Part shown: positions 1-5,724 of the stretch, piece after piece
Layout of the letters: each line of letters opens with the position of its first letter
Numbering within the stretch: position 1 is the stretch's first letter
NCBI GenBank assembly: GCA_023392205.1
Contig: JAEVZN010000093.1
Location: forward strand, 1-5,724
Length of the DNA: 5,724 nt
Source of the DNA: Pseudomonadota bacterium
GTDB taxonomy: Bacteria; Pseudomonadota; Alphaproteobacteria; Rhizobiales; Xanthobacteraceae
Reading direction: 5' to 3'
Made by a program: the position numbers and the translations under genes
The notes under the pieces: generated by a model
Told to the model about the DNA's origin: nothing
Databases searched by the model: none
Seen by the model: the letters and a program-made list of their open reading frames with translations, nothing else

Positions 1-7
1 CGCGCAT
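1..7 (-). CDS. Possible first codons of a gene running off the left edge
   Basis: Read on the minus strand, an ATG at position 7 is preceded by AGGAG with a 7-base spacer (AGGAGAGCCGCCATG), a textbook ribosome binding site and start. Only ATG CGC and one base are visible, so nothing can be said about the product. It would lie 89 bases downstream of the pcp stop on the same strand, so it could be read through from pcp or have its own promoter. The call rests only on the Shine-Dalgarno plus ATG and could be chance. Confidence 0.4.
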
Positions 8-14
8 GGCGGCT

Positions 15-19
15 CTCCT
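15..19 (-). promoter_or_regulatory. Ribosome binding site for the left-edge ORF
   Basis: The minus strand reads AGGAG here, a strong match to the anti-Shine-Dalgarno, with seven bases to the ATG at position 7. It is the best-formed Shine-Dalgarno in the window and the only reason for proposing a gene start at the left edge. Confidence 0.4.
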
Positions 20-54
20 GACGAACGCGATTGCCTCAACATAAGTGCGCAAGC

Positions 55-70
55 CCCGCAACGCTGCGGG
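55..70 (-). terminator. Short GC-rich hairpin after pcp
   Basis: CCCGCA (55-60) and TGCGGG (65-70) form a perfect 6-bp stem with a 4-base loop, beginning 26 bases past the pcp stop codon. On the minus strand the stem is followed by GGCTTGCGC, with no run of T, so it is not a classical Rho-independent terminator. It may slow polymerase, protect the 3' end of the pcp mRNA, or be chance in GC-rich DNA. Confidence 0.25.
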
Positions 71-96
71 AACCCGTGGCCGAATGACCGGGAGGG

Positions 97-786
97 TTAA
101 CGCCGCGCGCGCGTCAGGCTGCGCAGCAATGCGCGCGCGATGGCTGCGGTGGTGCGCGCGAGGTCATCGGGGCCGCGCCCGGCTTTGGCCGGATCGAGCA
201 ACGGGACGTGGATGAAGGCTGCGCGGCCCGGCATGCCGCCGCGGCGCATGTTTTCCAGCGCGCGCCAGTAGAGATAATTGCAGAGATAATCGCCGGCATG
301 GCTGGACAGCCGCGCAGGCCATGCACCGGCCTTCGCCGCCTTCAGCAACGCCGCGCGCGGCGCACGGATCGGCAGGGCCGGCGCGGCGCCGGTGCGGATT
401 GTCTTCGCCTCCGGCACGATCCCGGCGGCGTCCGGCTTGCGGCAGATGCGGTTGCGCGCCTGCATCTCGACCCGCAGGCCGCGCGATTTCGTGGCAAGCC
501 CGAACATCAGAATCGCATGCGGGTGATGCCGCGCGAGAAGACGAGGCAGATCGCGGTCGACGGCGGCATAGGTGGTGGCGAAGACATGCGTTGCGATGGC
601 GATGTCCTTGTCACCTGCGCGCAGACGCTTTGCCACATTGCGCACCAGCGGCCCGGTCGGATTGACCGGCGCGCCGGGGAAGGGACCAAAGCCCGTGATG
701 AGCAGGCGCAACCCTTCCGGGGAACGCTGTCGCGGCCGCTTCGTTGACGCGGCGACGCGCTTTTTCACACCGGATTGTCCTGCCAT
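97..786 (-). CDS. pcp: Pyroglutamyl-peptidase I (peptidase C15)
   Basis: Cytoplasmic cysteine peptidase that removes an N-terminal pyroglutamate (5-oxoproline) from peptides and proteins. With the ATG at 786 it is 229 aa. The family N-terminal motif LLITGFGPFPGAPVNPT lies at about residues 28-44. The catalytic triad is intact: Glu107 in LRVEMQARN, Cys169 in GDYLCNYLYW, His193 in AFIHVPLL. Bacterial Pcp is usually about 200-215 aa and starts just before the ITGFGPF strand. Here about 25 basic, low-complexity residues precede it, so the true start may be downstream: a GTG at 768 has an AGGA nine bases upstream (223 aa), and a TTG at 711 would give 204 aa. A longer reading from a TTG at 828 has no ribosome binding site. 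The gene diverges from the flavodoxin-like gene, and the two ATGs share one CATG. No signal peptide is seen. The identity is firm; the start is not. Confidence 0.93.
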   Translation of the reverse strand: MAGQSGVKKRVAASTKRPRQRSPEGLRLLITGFGPFPGAPVNPTGPLVRNVAKRLRAGDKDIAIATHVFATTYAAVDRDLPRLLARHHPHAILMFGLATKSRGLRVEMQARNRICRKPDAAGIVPEAKTIRTGAAPALPIRAPRAALLKAAKAGAWPARLSSHAGDYLCNYLYWRALENMRRGGMPGRAAFIHVPLLDPAKAGRGPDDLARTTAAIARALLRSLTRARR

Positions 787-1402
787 GCCCCTGACTGCCC
801 TCGCGCTCAATTGCTCGCTCCGCGGCAAGAGAAGCGGCGATCCATCCTCAACCGACGTTCTGTTGCAGCAGGTGCTCGACGAACTCGCCGGTCACGAGGT
901 CAGCGCACCCGGCATCGTGCGGGTTGTCGATCTCAACATCAAGCCCGGCGTCAGCCACGACGAGGGCCGCGGCGATGCCTGGCCCGCGCTGGTGAAGCGT
1001 ATTCTTGCCGCCGACATTCTGGTGCTGGGTACGCCGATCTGGCTCGGCCAGCCGTCCAGTGTGTGCAAGCGTGTGCTGGAGCGGCTGGACGCGATGATCG
1101 ACGACACCGACGACAAGAACCGCATGAAAACCTACAACAGGGTGGCGCTCGTGGCGGTGGTCGGCAACGAGGACGGTGCGCATCATGTGAGCGCGGAACT
1201 TTATCAGGCGCTGACCGACACGGGTTACACGATCCCCGCCAATGGCATGACCTATTGGGTCGGCGAGGCGATGAAGGGCAAGGATTACAAGGACCTCATG
1301 CGCACACCGCCGGAGGTGAAGCTGGCGACGCGGATGGCCGCGGCCAATGCCGCGCATCTGGCGCATGTGCTGAGCAAGAACAATTATCCGGGCTCGGGCT
1401 GA
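785..1402 (+). CDS. Flavodoxin-fold NAD(P)H-dependent flavin reductase-like protein
   Basis: A 205-aa protein of the flavodoxin / NADPH-dependent FMN reductase superfamily, expected to bind FMN and act as a soluble cytoplasmic oxidoreductase; the substrate cannot be deduced. The first strand and phosphate loop are ALALNCSLRGKR...SSTD (residues 5-24). A second strand leads to ILVLGTPIWLGQPSS (about 78-92), the family's flavin-contact loop after beta-3. VALVAVVGNEDGAHH (about 120-134) matches the loop after beta-4. Length is normal for the family. The ATG at 785 is chosen because the protein begins directly at beta-1 (MPLTALALNCS); upstream there is only a weak GGA. The in-frame reading back to 572 lies inside pcp on the opposite strand and is not credible. 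It is the only plus-strand gene, diverging from pcp and converging on meaB with 16 bases between stops. Context does not link it clearly to the mutase operon. Confidence 0.9.
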   Translation: MPLTALALNCSLRGKRSGDPSSTDVLLQQVLDELAGHEVSAPGIVRVVDLNIKPGVSHDEGRGDAWPALVKRILAADILVLGTPIWLGQPSSVCKRVLERLDAMIDDTDDKNRMKTYNRVALVAVVGNEDGAHHVSAELYQALTDTGYTIPANGMTYWVGEAMKGKDYKDLMRTPPEVKLATRMAAANAAHLAHVLSKNNYPGSG

Positions 1403-1418
1403 GGCGCTCGCGCAGTCT

Positions 1419-2417
1419 TCAGATGCGCATGGCGGTCGCGATGCGCTCCACCGCCAGCATCGGCGACAGGCTGCCGTCGCCCACTTCGGATTCGATGCGC
1501 GCGACCTGGTGGCGCAATTGGGGATCGTTGCGCAGCTTCTGCATGATGCGCTCTTCCAGCATCGACCACATCCACATGATCTGCTGCCTGCGCCGCCTTG
1601 CGGCAAAGGCGCCCGATGCGACCATCGTCTCGCGATACTTGCACACGCTCTCCCACACGGCTGTGAGGCCGTCGCCGGTGAGGGCCGAGTAGGTCACGAC
1701 CGGCGGCGTCCAGGAGGTATCGGCCGGGGTGAGGATATGCAGGGCCGCGCGATATTCGGCCGCCGCCTGTTTCGCGCGCGGGATGTTGTCGCCATCGGCC
1801 TTGTTGACGGCGATCATGTCGGCCAGTTCGACAATGCCTTTCTTGATGCCCTGCAATTCGTCGCCGGCGCCGGGCAGCATCAGCACCAGAAAAAAATCGG
1901 TCATGCTGGCGACGGCGGTTTCGGATTGTCCCACACCCACCGTCTCGACCAGGATCACATCGAAGCCCGCCGCCTCGCAGAGCAGCATGGTCTCGCGCGT
2001 TTTCGCCGCGACGCCGCCCAGCGTGCCGGACGACGGCGAGGGGCGGATGAAGGCCTTCGGATCGGCGGACAGATTTGCCATGCGCGTCTTGTCGCCGAGA
2101 ATGGAGCCGCCGGTGCGGCTGGAGGAGGGGTCCACCGCAAGCACCGCCACCCTATGGCCCTGCGCGGTGAGATGACTGCCCAGCGCATCGATGGTGGTGG
2201 ATTTGCCGACGCCGGGAGACCCGGTGATGCCGATGCGGATGGCCTTGCCGGTATGCGGCAGGAGTTGTTGCACCAGCTGATGCGCCTGCTTGCGGTGATC
2301 CTCACGCCGGCTCTCGATCAGCGTGATGGCTCGCGCCAGTGTGGCGCGATCGCCGGAGAGGATGTTCGCTGTCAATGCGGACGAGTCGGTCACGTCATCT
2401 GCTGCCGAACGGGTCAA
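1419..2417 (-). CDS. meaB: Methylmalonyl-CoA mutase-associated GTPase MeaB
   Basis: G3E-family P-loop GTPase (MeaB/ArgK, homologue of human MMAA) that binds methylmalonyl-CoA mutase, gates adenosylcobalamin loading and protects the enzyme from inactivation. Motifs in the 332-aa reading: Walker A GSPGVGKST (66-74), DPSSSRTGGSILGDKTRM (about 97-113), ETVGVGQSE (158-166), the guanine-specificity motif NKAD (205-208), and SALTGDG (244-250). The C-terminal MWMW...VERIATAMRI helices resemble the MeaB dimerisation arm. The start is uncertain: the TTG at 2417 overlaps the vapC stop as TTGA but has no Shine-Dalgarno; an in-frame GTG at 2393 would give 324 aa beginning VTDSSALT, closer to the usual MeaB N-terminus. 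It is last in the mutA-scpA-vapB-vapC-meaB series and probably depends on upstream translation. Function is well supported by both motifs and neighbourhood. Confidence 0.96.
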   Translation of the reverse strand: MTRSAADDVTDSSALTANILSGDRATLARAITLIESRREDHRKQAHQLVQQLLPHTGKAIRIGITGSPGVGKSTTIDALGSHLTAQGHRVAVLAVDPSSSRTGGSILGDKTRMANLSADPKAFIRPSPSSGTLGGVAAKTRETMLLCEAAGFDVILVETVGVGQSETAVASMTDFFLVLMLPGAGDELQGIKKGIVELADMIAVNKADGDNIPRAKQAAAEYRAALHILTPADTSWTPPVVTYSALTGDGLTAVWESVCKYRETMVASGAFAARRRRQQIMWMWSMLEERIMQKLRNDPQLRHQVARIESEVGDGSLSPMLAVERIATAMRI

Positions 2418-2824
2418 GCGGGAAGTACCGGGATGTTGAGCGCCTGCGCGGCATTCCGCATATTTTTGTCGAGAGTCACAAGAGTCGCGTGTTGGCGAAG
2501 AGCAAGCTGGACATAGGCTGCGTCATAAGCCGTCAAAGAATGGTCGACCGAAAACTTCACCAGGGGTCCGATCTCGTCGGGATGCAAGGGGGGGTCGACC
2601 CGAACATGAAGCATGTCGAGATCGTCCATGACCTTGAGAAAATCCTGTGCAGTCAGCCGGCCTGTCTTCAGTTGGCTTCGCAACGCATTGCCGATTTCCA
2701 GCGGCCAGTGACACGGGACCGCAACAATTTCATCGGCGAGAGTATCGAATATGGAGGCGGGAGCTTCGGGCGCGTTTTCGTCAAGCAGCCACGCCAAGAT
2801 CACAGAGGCGTCGACGACGATCAA
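2414..2824 (-). CDS. vapC: PIN-domain ribonuclease toxin (VapC-type)
   Basis: A 136-aa single-domain PIN protein, the usual VapC length. VapC toxins are Mg2+-dependent endoribonucleases that cut tRNA or rRNA when freed from their antitoxin; the target here is unknown. The acidic metal-binding residues look complete: Asp5 in IVVDAS, Glu43 in WPLEIGNAL, Asp101 in TAYDAAYVQLA and Asp119 in LVTLDKN, so the toxin is probably active. The start is a TTG at 2824 overlapping the antitoxin TGA as TTGA, with AGAGGG six bases upstream; no in-frame ATG lies closer to the conserved VVDAS strand. Coupled translation from the antitoxin, and coupling to meaB at the other end (a second TTGA), are likely. Base composition is lower than in meaB and scpA, which fits horizontal acquisition. 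Confidence 0.92.
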   Translation of the reverse strand: MIVVDASVILAWLLDENAPEAPASIFDTLADEIVAVPCHWPLEIGNALRSQLKTGRLTAQDFLKVMDDLDMLHVRVDPPLHPDEIGPLVKFSVDHSLTAYDAAYVQLALRQHATLVTLDKNMRNAAQALNIPVLPA

Positions 2825-3078
2825 TGCCGTCCCTCTTCGATGCTCCGTTTGATCTCCTCTTGCGTCAGATTCAGCTTCAGGCGTCGTCCGATTTCACGCA
2901 GGCTGGCACTGGCCTCTCTCCGCTCCTGGACCTGTTGAGGGGTGAGCTTGCTTTCTGCACGCACCAGCTTGGCGACGGGCTTGCCATGCTTGGTGATCAT
3001 GATTTCCTCCCCGTTCTCGACATCGTCGATCAGGCTGGAAAAATGCGTCTTCGCTTCAAAAATCCCGACGTGTTTCAT
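2821..3078 (-). CDS. Phd/YefM-family type II antitoxin
   Basis: An 85-aa antitoxin expected to bind and block the adjacent PIN toxin and to repress its own operon through its N-terminal DNA-binding domain. The Phd/YefM fold is recognised from the N-terminal pattern HVGIFEAKTHFSSLIDDVENGEE followed, after a short gap, by KHGKPVAKLV (about residues 3-39). The C-terminal half (about 45-85) is charged and helical (QERREASAS..., QEEIKRSIEEGRH), as expected for the part that wraps the toxin. Its TGA overlaps the toxin TTG by four bases, the usual antitoxin-first order. The ATG at 3078 has no Shine-Dalgarno, but a -10-like element ends six bases before it, so initiation may be leaderless. A vapB-like role is assigned by partner; the protein itself is Phd/YefM type rather than AbrB type. 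Confidence 0.9.
   Translation of the reverse strand: MKHVGIFEAKTHFSSLIDDVENGEEIMITKHGKPVAKLVRAESKLTPQQVQERREASASLREIGRRLKLNLTQEEIKRSIEEGRH
2831..2836 (-). promoter_or_regulatory. Ribosome binding site supporting the vapC TTG start
   Basis: The minus strand reads AGAGGG with ACGGCA between it and the TTG start codon of the toxin. It lies inside the last codons of the antitoxin gene. This decides in favour of TTG at 2824 as the toxin start, despite the non-ATG codon. Confidence 0.6.
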
Positions 3079-3084
3079 CGGATA

Positions 3085-3113
3085 AATCTAGTCAGTCTGG
3101 TTAGAATTGTCCA
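3085..3113 (-). promoter_or_regulatory. Predicted sigma70-type promoter of the toxin-antitoxin pair
   Basis: On the minus strand TGGACA (3113-3108, five of six to TTGACA) is followed after exactly 17 bases by TAGATT (3090-3085, four of six to TATAAT), in an AT-rich gap between scpA and the antitoxin. The -10 ends six bases before the antitoxin ATG, so the transcript would start at or next to the A of ATG. This would let the module be expressed independently of the mutase operon, and would also supply meaB with a second promoter. Predicted by eye only. Confidence 0.5.
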
Positions 3114-3114
3114 G
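3097..3114. repeat. Imperfect inverted repeat over the -35, possible antitoxin operator
   Basis: CTGG (3097-3100) and CCAG (3111-3114) are inverted around a 10-base AT-rich centre, with one further matching pair inside. The repeat covers the predicted -35 element. Phd/YefM antitoxins commonly bind short palindromes overlapping their promoter, so this is a candidate operator, but four-base arms are weak evidence. Confidence 0.25.
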
Positions 3115-3140
3115 ATGGCCCGGGTCTCACAGAAATAGCG

Positions 3141-5297
3141 TCATTCCGCCGCCTTCTGCCCGTAGCCGAGCCGGCTGTTGAGCTTGCCGATCAGGTCTTC
3201 GGCGGCGTCCGCGATCACGGTGCCGGGCGGGAAGATGGCTTCCGCGCCGGCGGCTTTCACCGCGGCCCAGTCCTGCGGCGGCACCACGCCGCCGACCACG
3301 ATCATGATGTCGCCGCGGCCCTGTTTTTCCAGTTCGGCTTTCAGTTCGGGCACGGCGGTGAGATGCGCGGCGGCGAGCGACGATACGCCGACCACATGGA
3401 CATCGTTCTCCACCGCCTGCCGCGCCGCTTCCGCCGAGGTGGCGAAGAGCGGCCCGATATCGACATCGAAGCCGAGATCGGCGAAGGCCGACGCGATCAC
3501 CTTCTGGCCGCGGTCATGGCCATCCTGGCCGACCTTGGCGACGAGAATGCGCGGCCTGCGGCCTTCGTCGGTTTCGAATTGCTGGACGAGCTTCTGCACC
3601 CGCTCGACGGCGTCGGACATGCCTCCGACCTCCCGTTTGTAGACGCCGGAGATCGCCTTGATCTCCGCGCGATGACGCCCGAACACTTTTTCCAGCGCCG
3701 ATGAAATCTCGCCGACCGTGGCCTTGGCCCGCGCCGCATCGACGGCGAGCGCCAGAAGATTGCCGCCCTGCGTCGCGCCGTTGGTGAGCGCGGTGAGGGC
3801 GGTTTCCACCGCCTTCGGGTCGCGCTCTTTCCGCAGACGCGCAAGCTTGTCGAGCTGCAGCGTGCGGACCGTGGAATTGTCGACCTTCAGCACGTCGATC
3901 TGCGCTTCGCTTTTCGGCTTGTATTTGTTGACGCCGATGACGGATTGCACGCCGGCATCGATGCGCGCCTGCGTCTTGGCGGCGGCCTCTTCGATGCGCA
4001 GTTTCGGGATGCTGGCTTCGATGGCTTTCGCCATGCCGCCGAGTGCTTCGACTTCCTGGATGTGCTGCCAGGCCTTGTTCGCGAGTTCGCAGGTCAGCCG
4101 CTCGACATAGTACGAACCGCCCCACGGATCGATGATGCGCGTCGTGCCCGATTCCTGCTGCAGCACGATCTGGGTGTTGCGGGCGATGCGGGCGGAGAAA
4201 TCGGTCGGCAGGGCGAGGGCCTCGTCGAGCGCATTGGTGCGCAGCGACTGCGTATGCCCCTGCGTCGCCGCCATCGCCTCGATCATGGTGCGCGGCACAT
4301 TGTTGAACACGTCCTGCGCGGCGAGCGACCAGCCCGAGGTCTGACAATGCGTGCGCAGCGACAGCGAACGCGCATCCTGCGGGTTGAACTCCTTCATCAG
4401 CTTGGCCCAGAGCAGGCGCGCGGCCCGCATCTTGGCCACCTCCATGAAGAAATTCATGCCGATCGCCCAGAAGAACGACAGCCGCGGCGCGAACCTGTCG
4501 ATCGGAATGCCGGCCGCGATCCCGGCGCGCACATATTCGACGCCATCGGCCAGCGTATAGGCGAGTTCGAGATCCTGCGTCGCGCCGGCTTCCTGCATGT
4601 GATAGCCGGAGATGGAAATGGAATTGAATTTCGGCATGTTCTGCGAGCTAAACGCGAAGATGTCCGAAATGATGCGCAAGGAAGGTGCGGGCGGATAGAT
4701 ATAGGTGTTCCGCACCATGAACTCTTTCAGGATATCGTTCTGGATGGTGCCGGCGAGCTTGGCCGGCGGCACGCCCTGTTCTTCAGCCGCGACGATATAG
4801 AGCGCGAGCACCGGCAGCACCGCGCCGTTCATGGTCATCGACACCGTCATCTGGTCTAGCGGGATACCGGAGAACAGCGTGCGCATGTCGTAGATCGAGT
4901 CGATCGCCACACCTGCCATGCCGACATCGCCCGACACCCGCGGATGATCGGAGTCATAGCCGCGATGGGTGGCGAGATCGAAGGCGACCGACAGGCCCTT
5001 CTGCCCGGCGGCGAGATTGCGCCGATAGAAGGCGTTGGAATCCTCAGCCGTGGAGAAGCCGGCATATTGCCGGATGGTCCAGGGCTGGTTGACATACATG
5101 GTCGGATAGGGGCCGCGCAGATAGGGCGCGATGCCGGGATATGTGTCGAGGAAATCGAGCCCGGCGAGGTCGGCCTCGCCATAGAGCGGCTTGACCGGGA
5201 TGCCTTCCGGCGTCAGCCAGTCGTCAACCTTTGCGTCCGTCTGCGCAATGCCAACGGTGGCGAAATCGAGCGTCGTGAAATCCGGGATGCGGCTCAT
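3141..5297 (-). CDS. scpA: Methylmalonyl-CoA mutase large (catalytic) subunit
   Basis: Adenosylcobalamin-dependent isomerase converting (R)-methylmalonyl-CoA to succinyl-CoA, the last step of propionyl-CoA breakdown; also called mutB. At 718 aa it has family length. The N-terminal TIM barrel binds the CoA ester: Tyr78 in RQYAGFSTA, Arg196 in [11 protein letters not shown] and His233 in [10 protein letters not shown] correspond, at a constant offset of 11, to Tyr89, Arg207 and His244 of the Propionibacterium enzyme. Tyr and Arg at these sites indicate true methylmalonyl-CoA specificity rather than isobutyryl- or 2-hydroxyisobutyryl-CoA mutase. The C-terminal B12 domain (from about 582) has DGHDRG (592-597), with His594 the lower axial cobalt ligand, then VSSLAAAH (about 638-645) and [11 protein letters not shown]. 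The ATG at 5297 overlaps the mutA TGA as ATGA, with AGGA ten bases upstream. It is cytoplasmic and expected to pair with the small subunit and to be serviced by MeaB. No defects seen. Confidence 0.98.
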   Translation of the reverse strand: MSRIPDFTTLDFATVGIAQTDAKVDDWLTPEGIPVKPLYGEADLAGLDFLDTYPGIAPYLRGPYPTMYVNQPWTIRQYAGFSTAEDSNAFYRRNLAAGQKGLSVAFDLATHRGYDSDHPRVSGDVGMAGVAIDSIYDMRTLFSGIPLDQMTVSMTMNGAVLPVLALYIVAAEEQGVPPAKLAGTIQNDILKEFMVRNTYIYPPAPSLRIISDIFAFSSQNMPKFNSISISGYHMQEAGATQDLELAYTLADGVEYVRAGIAAGIPIDRFAPRLSFFWAIGMNFFMEVAKMRAARLLWAKLMKEFNPQDARSLSLRTHCQTSGWSLAAQDVFNNVPRTMIEAMAATQGHTQSLRTNALDEALALPTDFSARIARNTQIVLQQESGTTRIIDPWGGSYYVERLTCELANKAWQHIQEVEALGGMAKAIEASIPKLRIEEAAAKTQARIDAGVQSVIGVNKYKPKSEAQIDVLKVDNSTVRTLQLDKLARLRKERDPKAVETALTALTNGATQGGNLLALAVDAARAKATVGEISSALEKVFGRHRAEIKAISGVYKREVGGMSDAVERVQKLVQQFETDEGRRPRILVAKVGQDGHDRGQKVIASAFADLGFDVDIGPLFATSAEAARQAVENDVHVVGVSSLAAAHLTAVPELKAELEKQGRGDIMIVVGGVVPPQDWAAVKAAGAEAIFPPGTVIADAAEDLIGKLNSRLGYGQKAAE

Positions 5298-5724
5298 AAC
5301 GCGGCAATCCTATCATGCGCGGCGCGCAAAGTCGCGAGCACGTCGCAACCGGCATGGATGTAGGTGCGCACGCCGCTGCGTTCCAGTGCGGCGGCAAGAT
5401 CGCCGTCAGCCGAAGAGGGGCGCCCGGCCAGATAGAGCGGCGCGGCGGCAGAAAGTGCGCGCGCAGCCTGTTCCGCTTCGCGCGCATACATTTCGTCGGA
5501 CGAGCAGAGGCAGGCGAGTTGCGCGCCCGAGGCCGCAAAGGCCTCCGCCAGATCGCCACCGGCAAATTCCACCGCCTGGATGCCGCCGGCCTCGAAGAAA
5601 TTCTTCGCGAAGGTCGCACGCGCGACATTGTCGGCGGGTTTGCCCAGGGTTGCGAGAAAGACTTTCGGCCGCGCGCCGGTTTCTTTCAGCATCGCGTCGG
5701 ATGCGTCACGGAGCGCTTCGAATG
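5294..5724 (-). CDS. mutA: Methylmalonyl-CoA mutase small subunit, C-terminal part (5' end outside window)
   Basis: The reading frame is open to the right edge, so only about the last 142 residues are present; whole small subunits are about 600-640 aa. The visible part is the degenerate B12-like C-terminal domain: [18 protein letters not shown] aligns with the large subunit's [14 protein letters not shown], but the DxHxxG cobalamin ligand motif is absent, which is normal for the non-catalytic subunit. Further on come [21 protein letters not shown] and the end [12 protein letters not shown]. It continues upstream in frame through [11 protein letters not shown], so the internal ATG at 5692 is not the start. 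Its TGA overlaps the scpA ATG by four bases, implying coupled synthesis of the two subunits. It stabilises the heterodimer and does no chemistry itself. Confidence 0.93.
   Translation of the reverse strand, partial: FEALRDASDAMLKETGARPKVFLATLGKPADNVARATFAKNFFEAGGIQAVEFAGGDLAEAFAASGAQLACLCSSDEMYAREAEQAARALSAAAPLYLAGRPSSADGDLAAALERSGVRTYIHAGCDVLATLRAAHDRIAAL

Noticed and set aside
3..44. Plus-strand open stretch ending at TAA 42-44, a possible tail of an upstream plus-strand gene
   Set aside because: About 13 codons with no recognisable content; the minus-strand Shine-Dalgarno and ATG here is the better-supported reading.
103..140. Alternating CG runs such as CGCGCGCG near the pcp 3' end (possible Z-DNA or a repeat)
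   Set aside because: They fall inside the Ala/Arg-rich C-terminal codons of pcp and are explained by GC-rich codon use.
744..772. TTGACG as a -35 for the flavodoxin-like gene
   Set aside because: At 16-18 bases downstream the sequence is CACACCGG, with no resemblance to a -10 element.
572..784. Upstream extension of the flavodoxin-like reading frame
   Set aside because: It lies antisense to the conserved pcp coding sequence, and the protein family begins at the MPLTALALNCS segment at 785.
787..828. Longer pcp start at a TTG at 828
   Set aside because: No Shine-Dalgarno, a non-ATG start, and it would extend 44 bases into the flavodoxin-like gene while adding non-conserved residues.
1509..2516. 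Long plus-strand open frame (335 codons) opposite meaB
   Set aside because: Antisense shadow of a clear meaB gene in GC-rich DNA; the translation is rich in Arg, His, Gly and Ala with no recognisable domain.
3119..3124. CCCGGG palindrome after the scpA stop as a terminator
   Set aside because: A six-base palindrome without a loop or T-run cannot form a terminator hairpin.
3945..4859. Long plus-strand open frame (304 codons) opposite scpA
   Set aside because: Shadow of the mutase gene; Arg/His/Gly-rich with no motif or plausible start.

Overview
The window is high-GC DNA with the gene style and gene order of an alphaproteobacterium. The order Hyphomicrobiales (Bradyrhizobium/Xanthobacteraceae-like) is my best guess. 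That guess is an inference from the two-subunit methylmalonyl-CoA mutase followed by MeaB and from protein similarity by eye, not from a search. Coding density is very high and no stretch above 300 bases lacks a gene.

Right and centre (minus strand, read from 5724 down to 1419): the end of the methylmalonyl-CoA mutase small subunit (mutA, cut by the window edge) overlaps by ATGA the complete large, catalytic subunit (scpA/mutB, 718 aa). After a 62-base AT-richer gap comes a two-gene toxin-antitoxin module, a Phd/YefM-type antitoxin followed by a PIN-domain VapC-type toxin. It is followed by meaB, the GTPase chaperone that loads and protects the B12 cofactor of the mutase. All five genes point the same way and three of the four junctions are 4-base stop/start overlaps. 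Mutase and MeaB together serve the last step of propionyl-CoA breakdown, (R)-methylmalonyl-CoA to succinyl-CoA. The toxin-antitoxin pair is a foreign-looking insert in this metabolic operon: its base composition is lower (about 45-55% G+C in rows I counted, against 60-72% in sampled flanking rows), and it has its own plausible promoter.

Left (1419 to 1): a plus-strand flavodoxin-fold flavin reductase-like gene (785-1402) converges on meaB with only 16 bases between stop codons, and diverges from a minus-strand pyroglutamyl-peptidase I gene (pcp). The start codons of this divergent pair interlock on one CATG if the most obvious starts are used. Downstream of pcp is a short GC-rich hairpin, and at the extreme left edge a well-placed Shine-Dalgarno and ATG suggest the first codons of another minus-strand gene.

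I found no CRISPR array, tRNA, rRNA, riboswitch, insertion sequence or clearly unprecedented system. The most interesting items are the toxin-antitoxin insertion in the mutase operon, its likely leaderless promoter, the two TTGA-type junctions with TTG starts, and the interlocked divergent starts.
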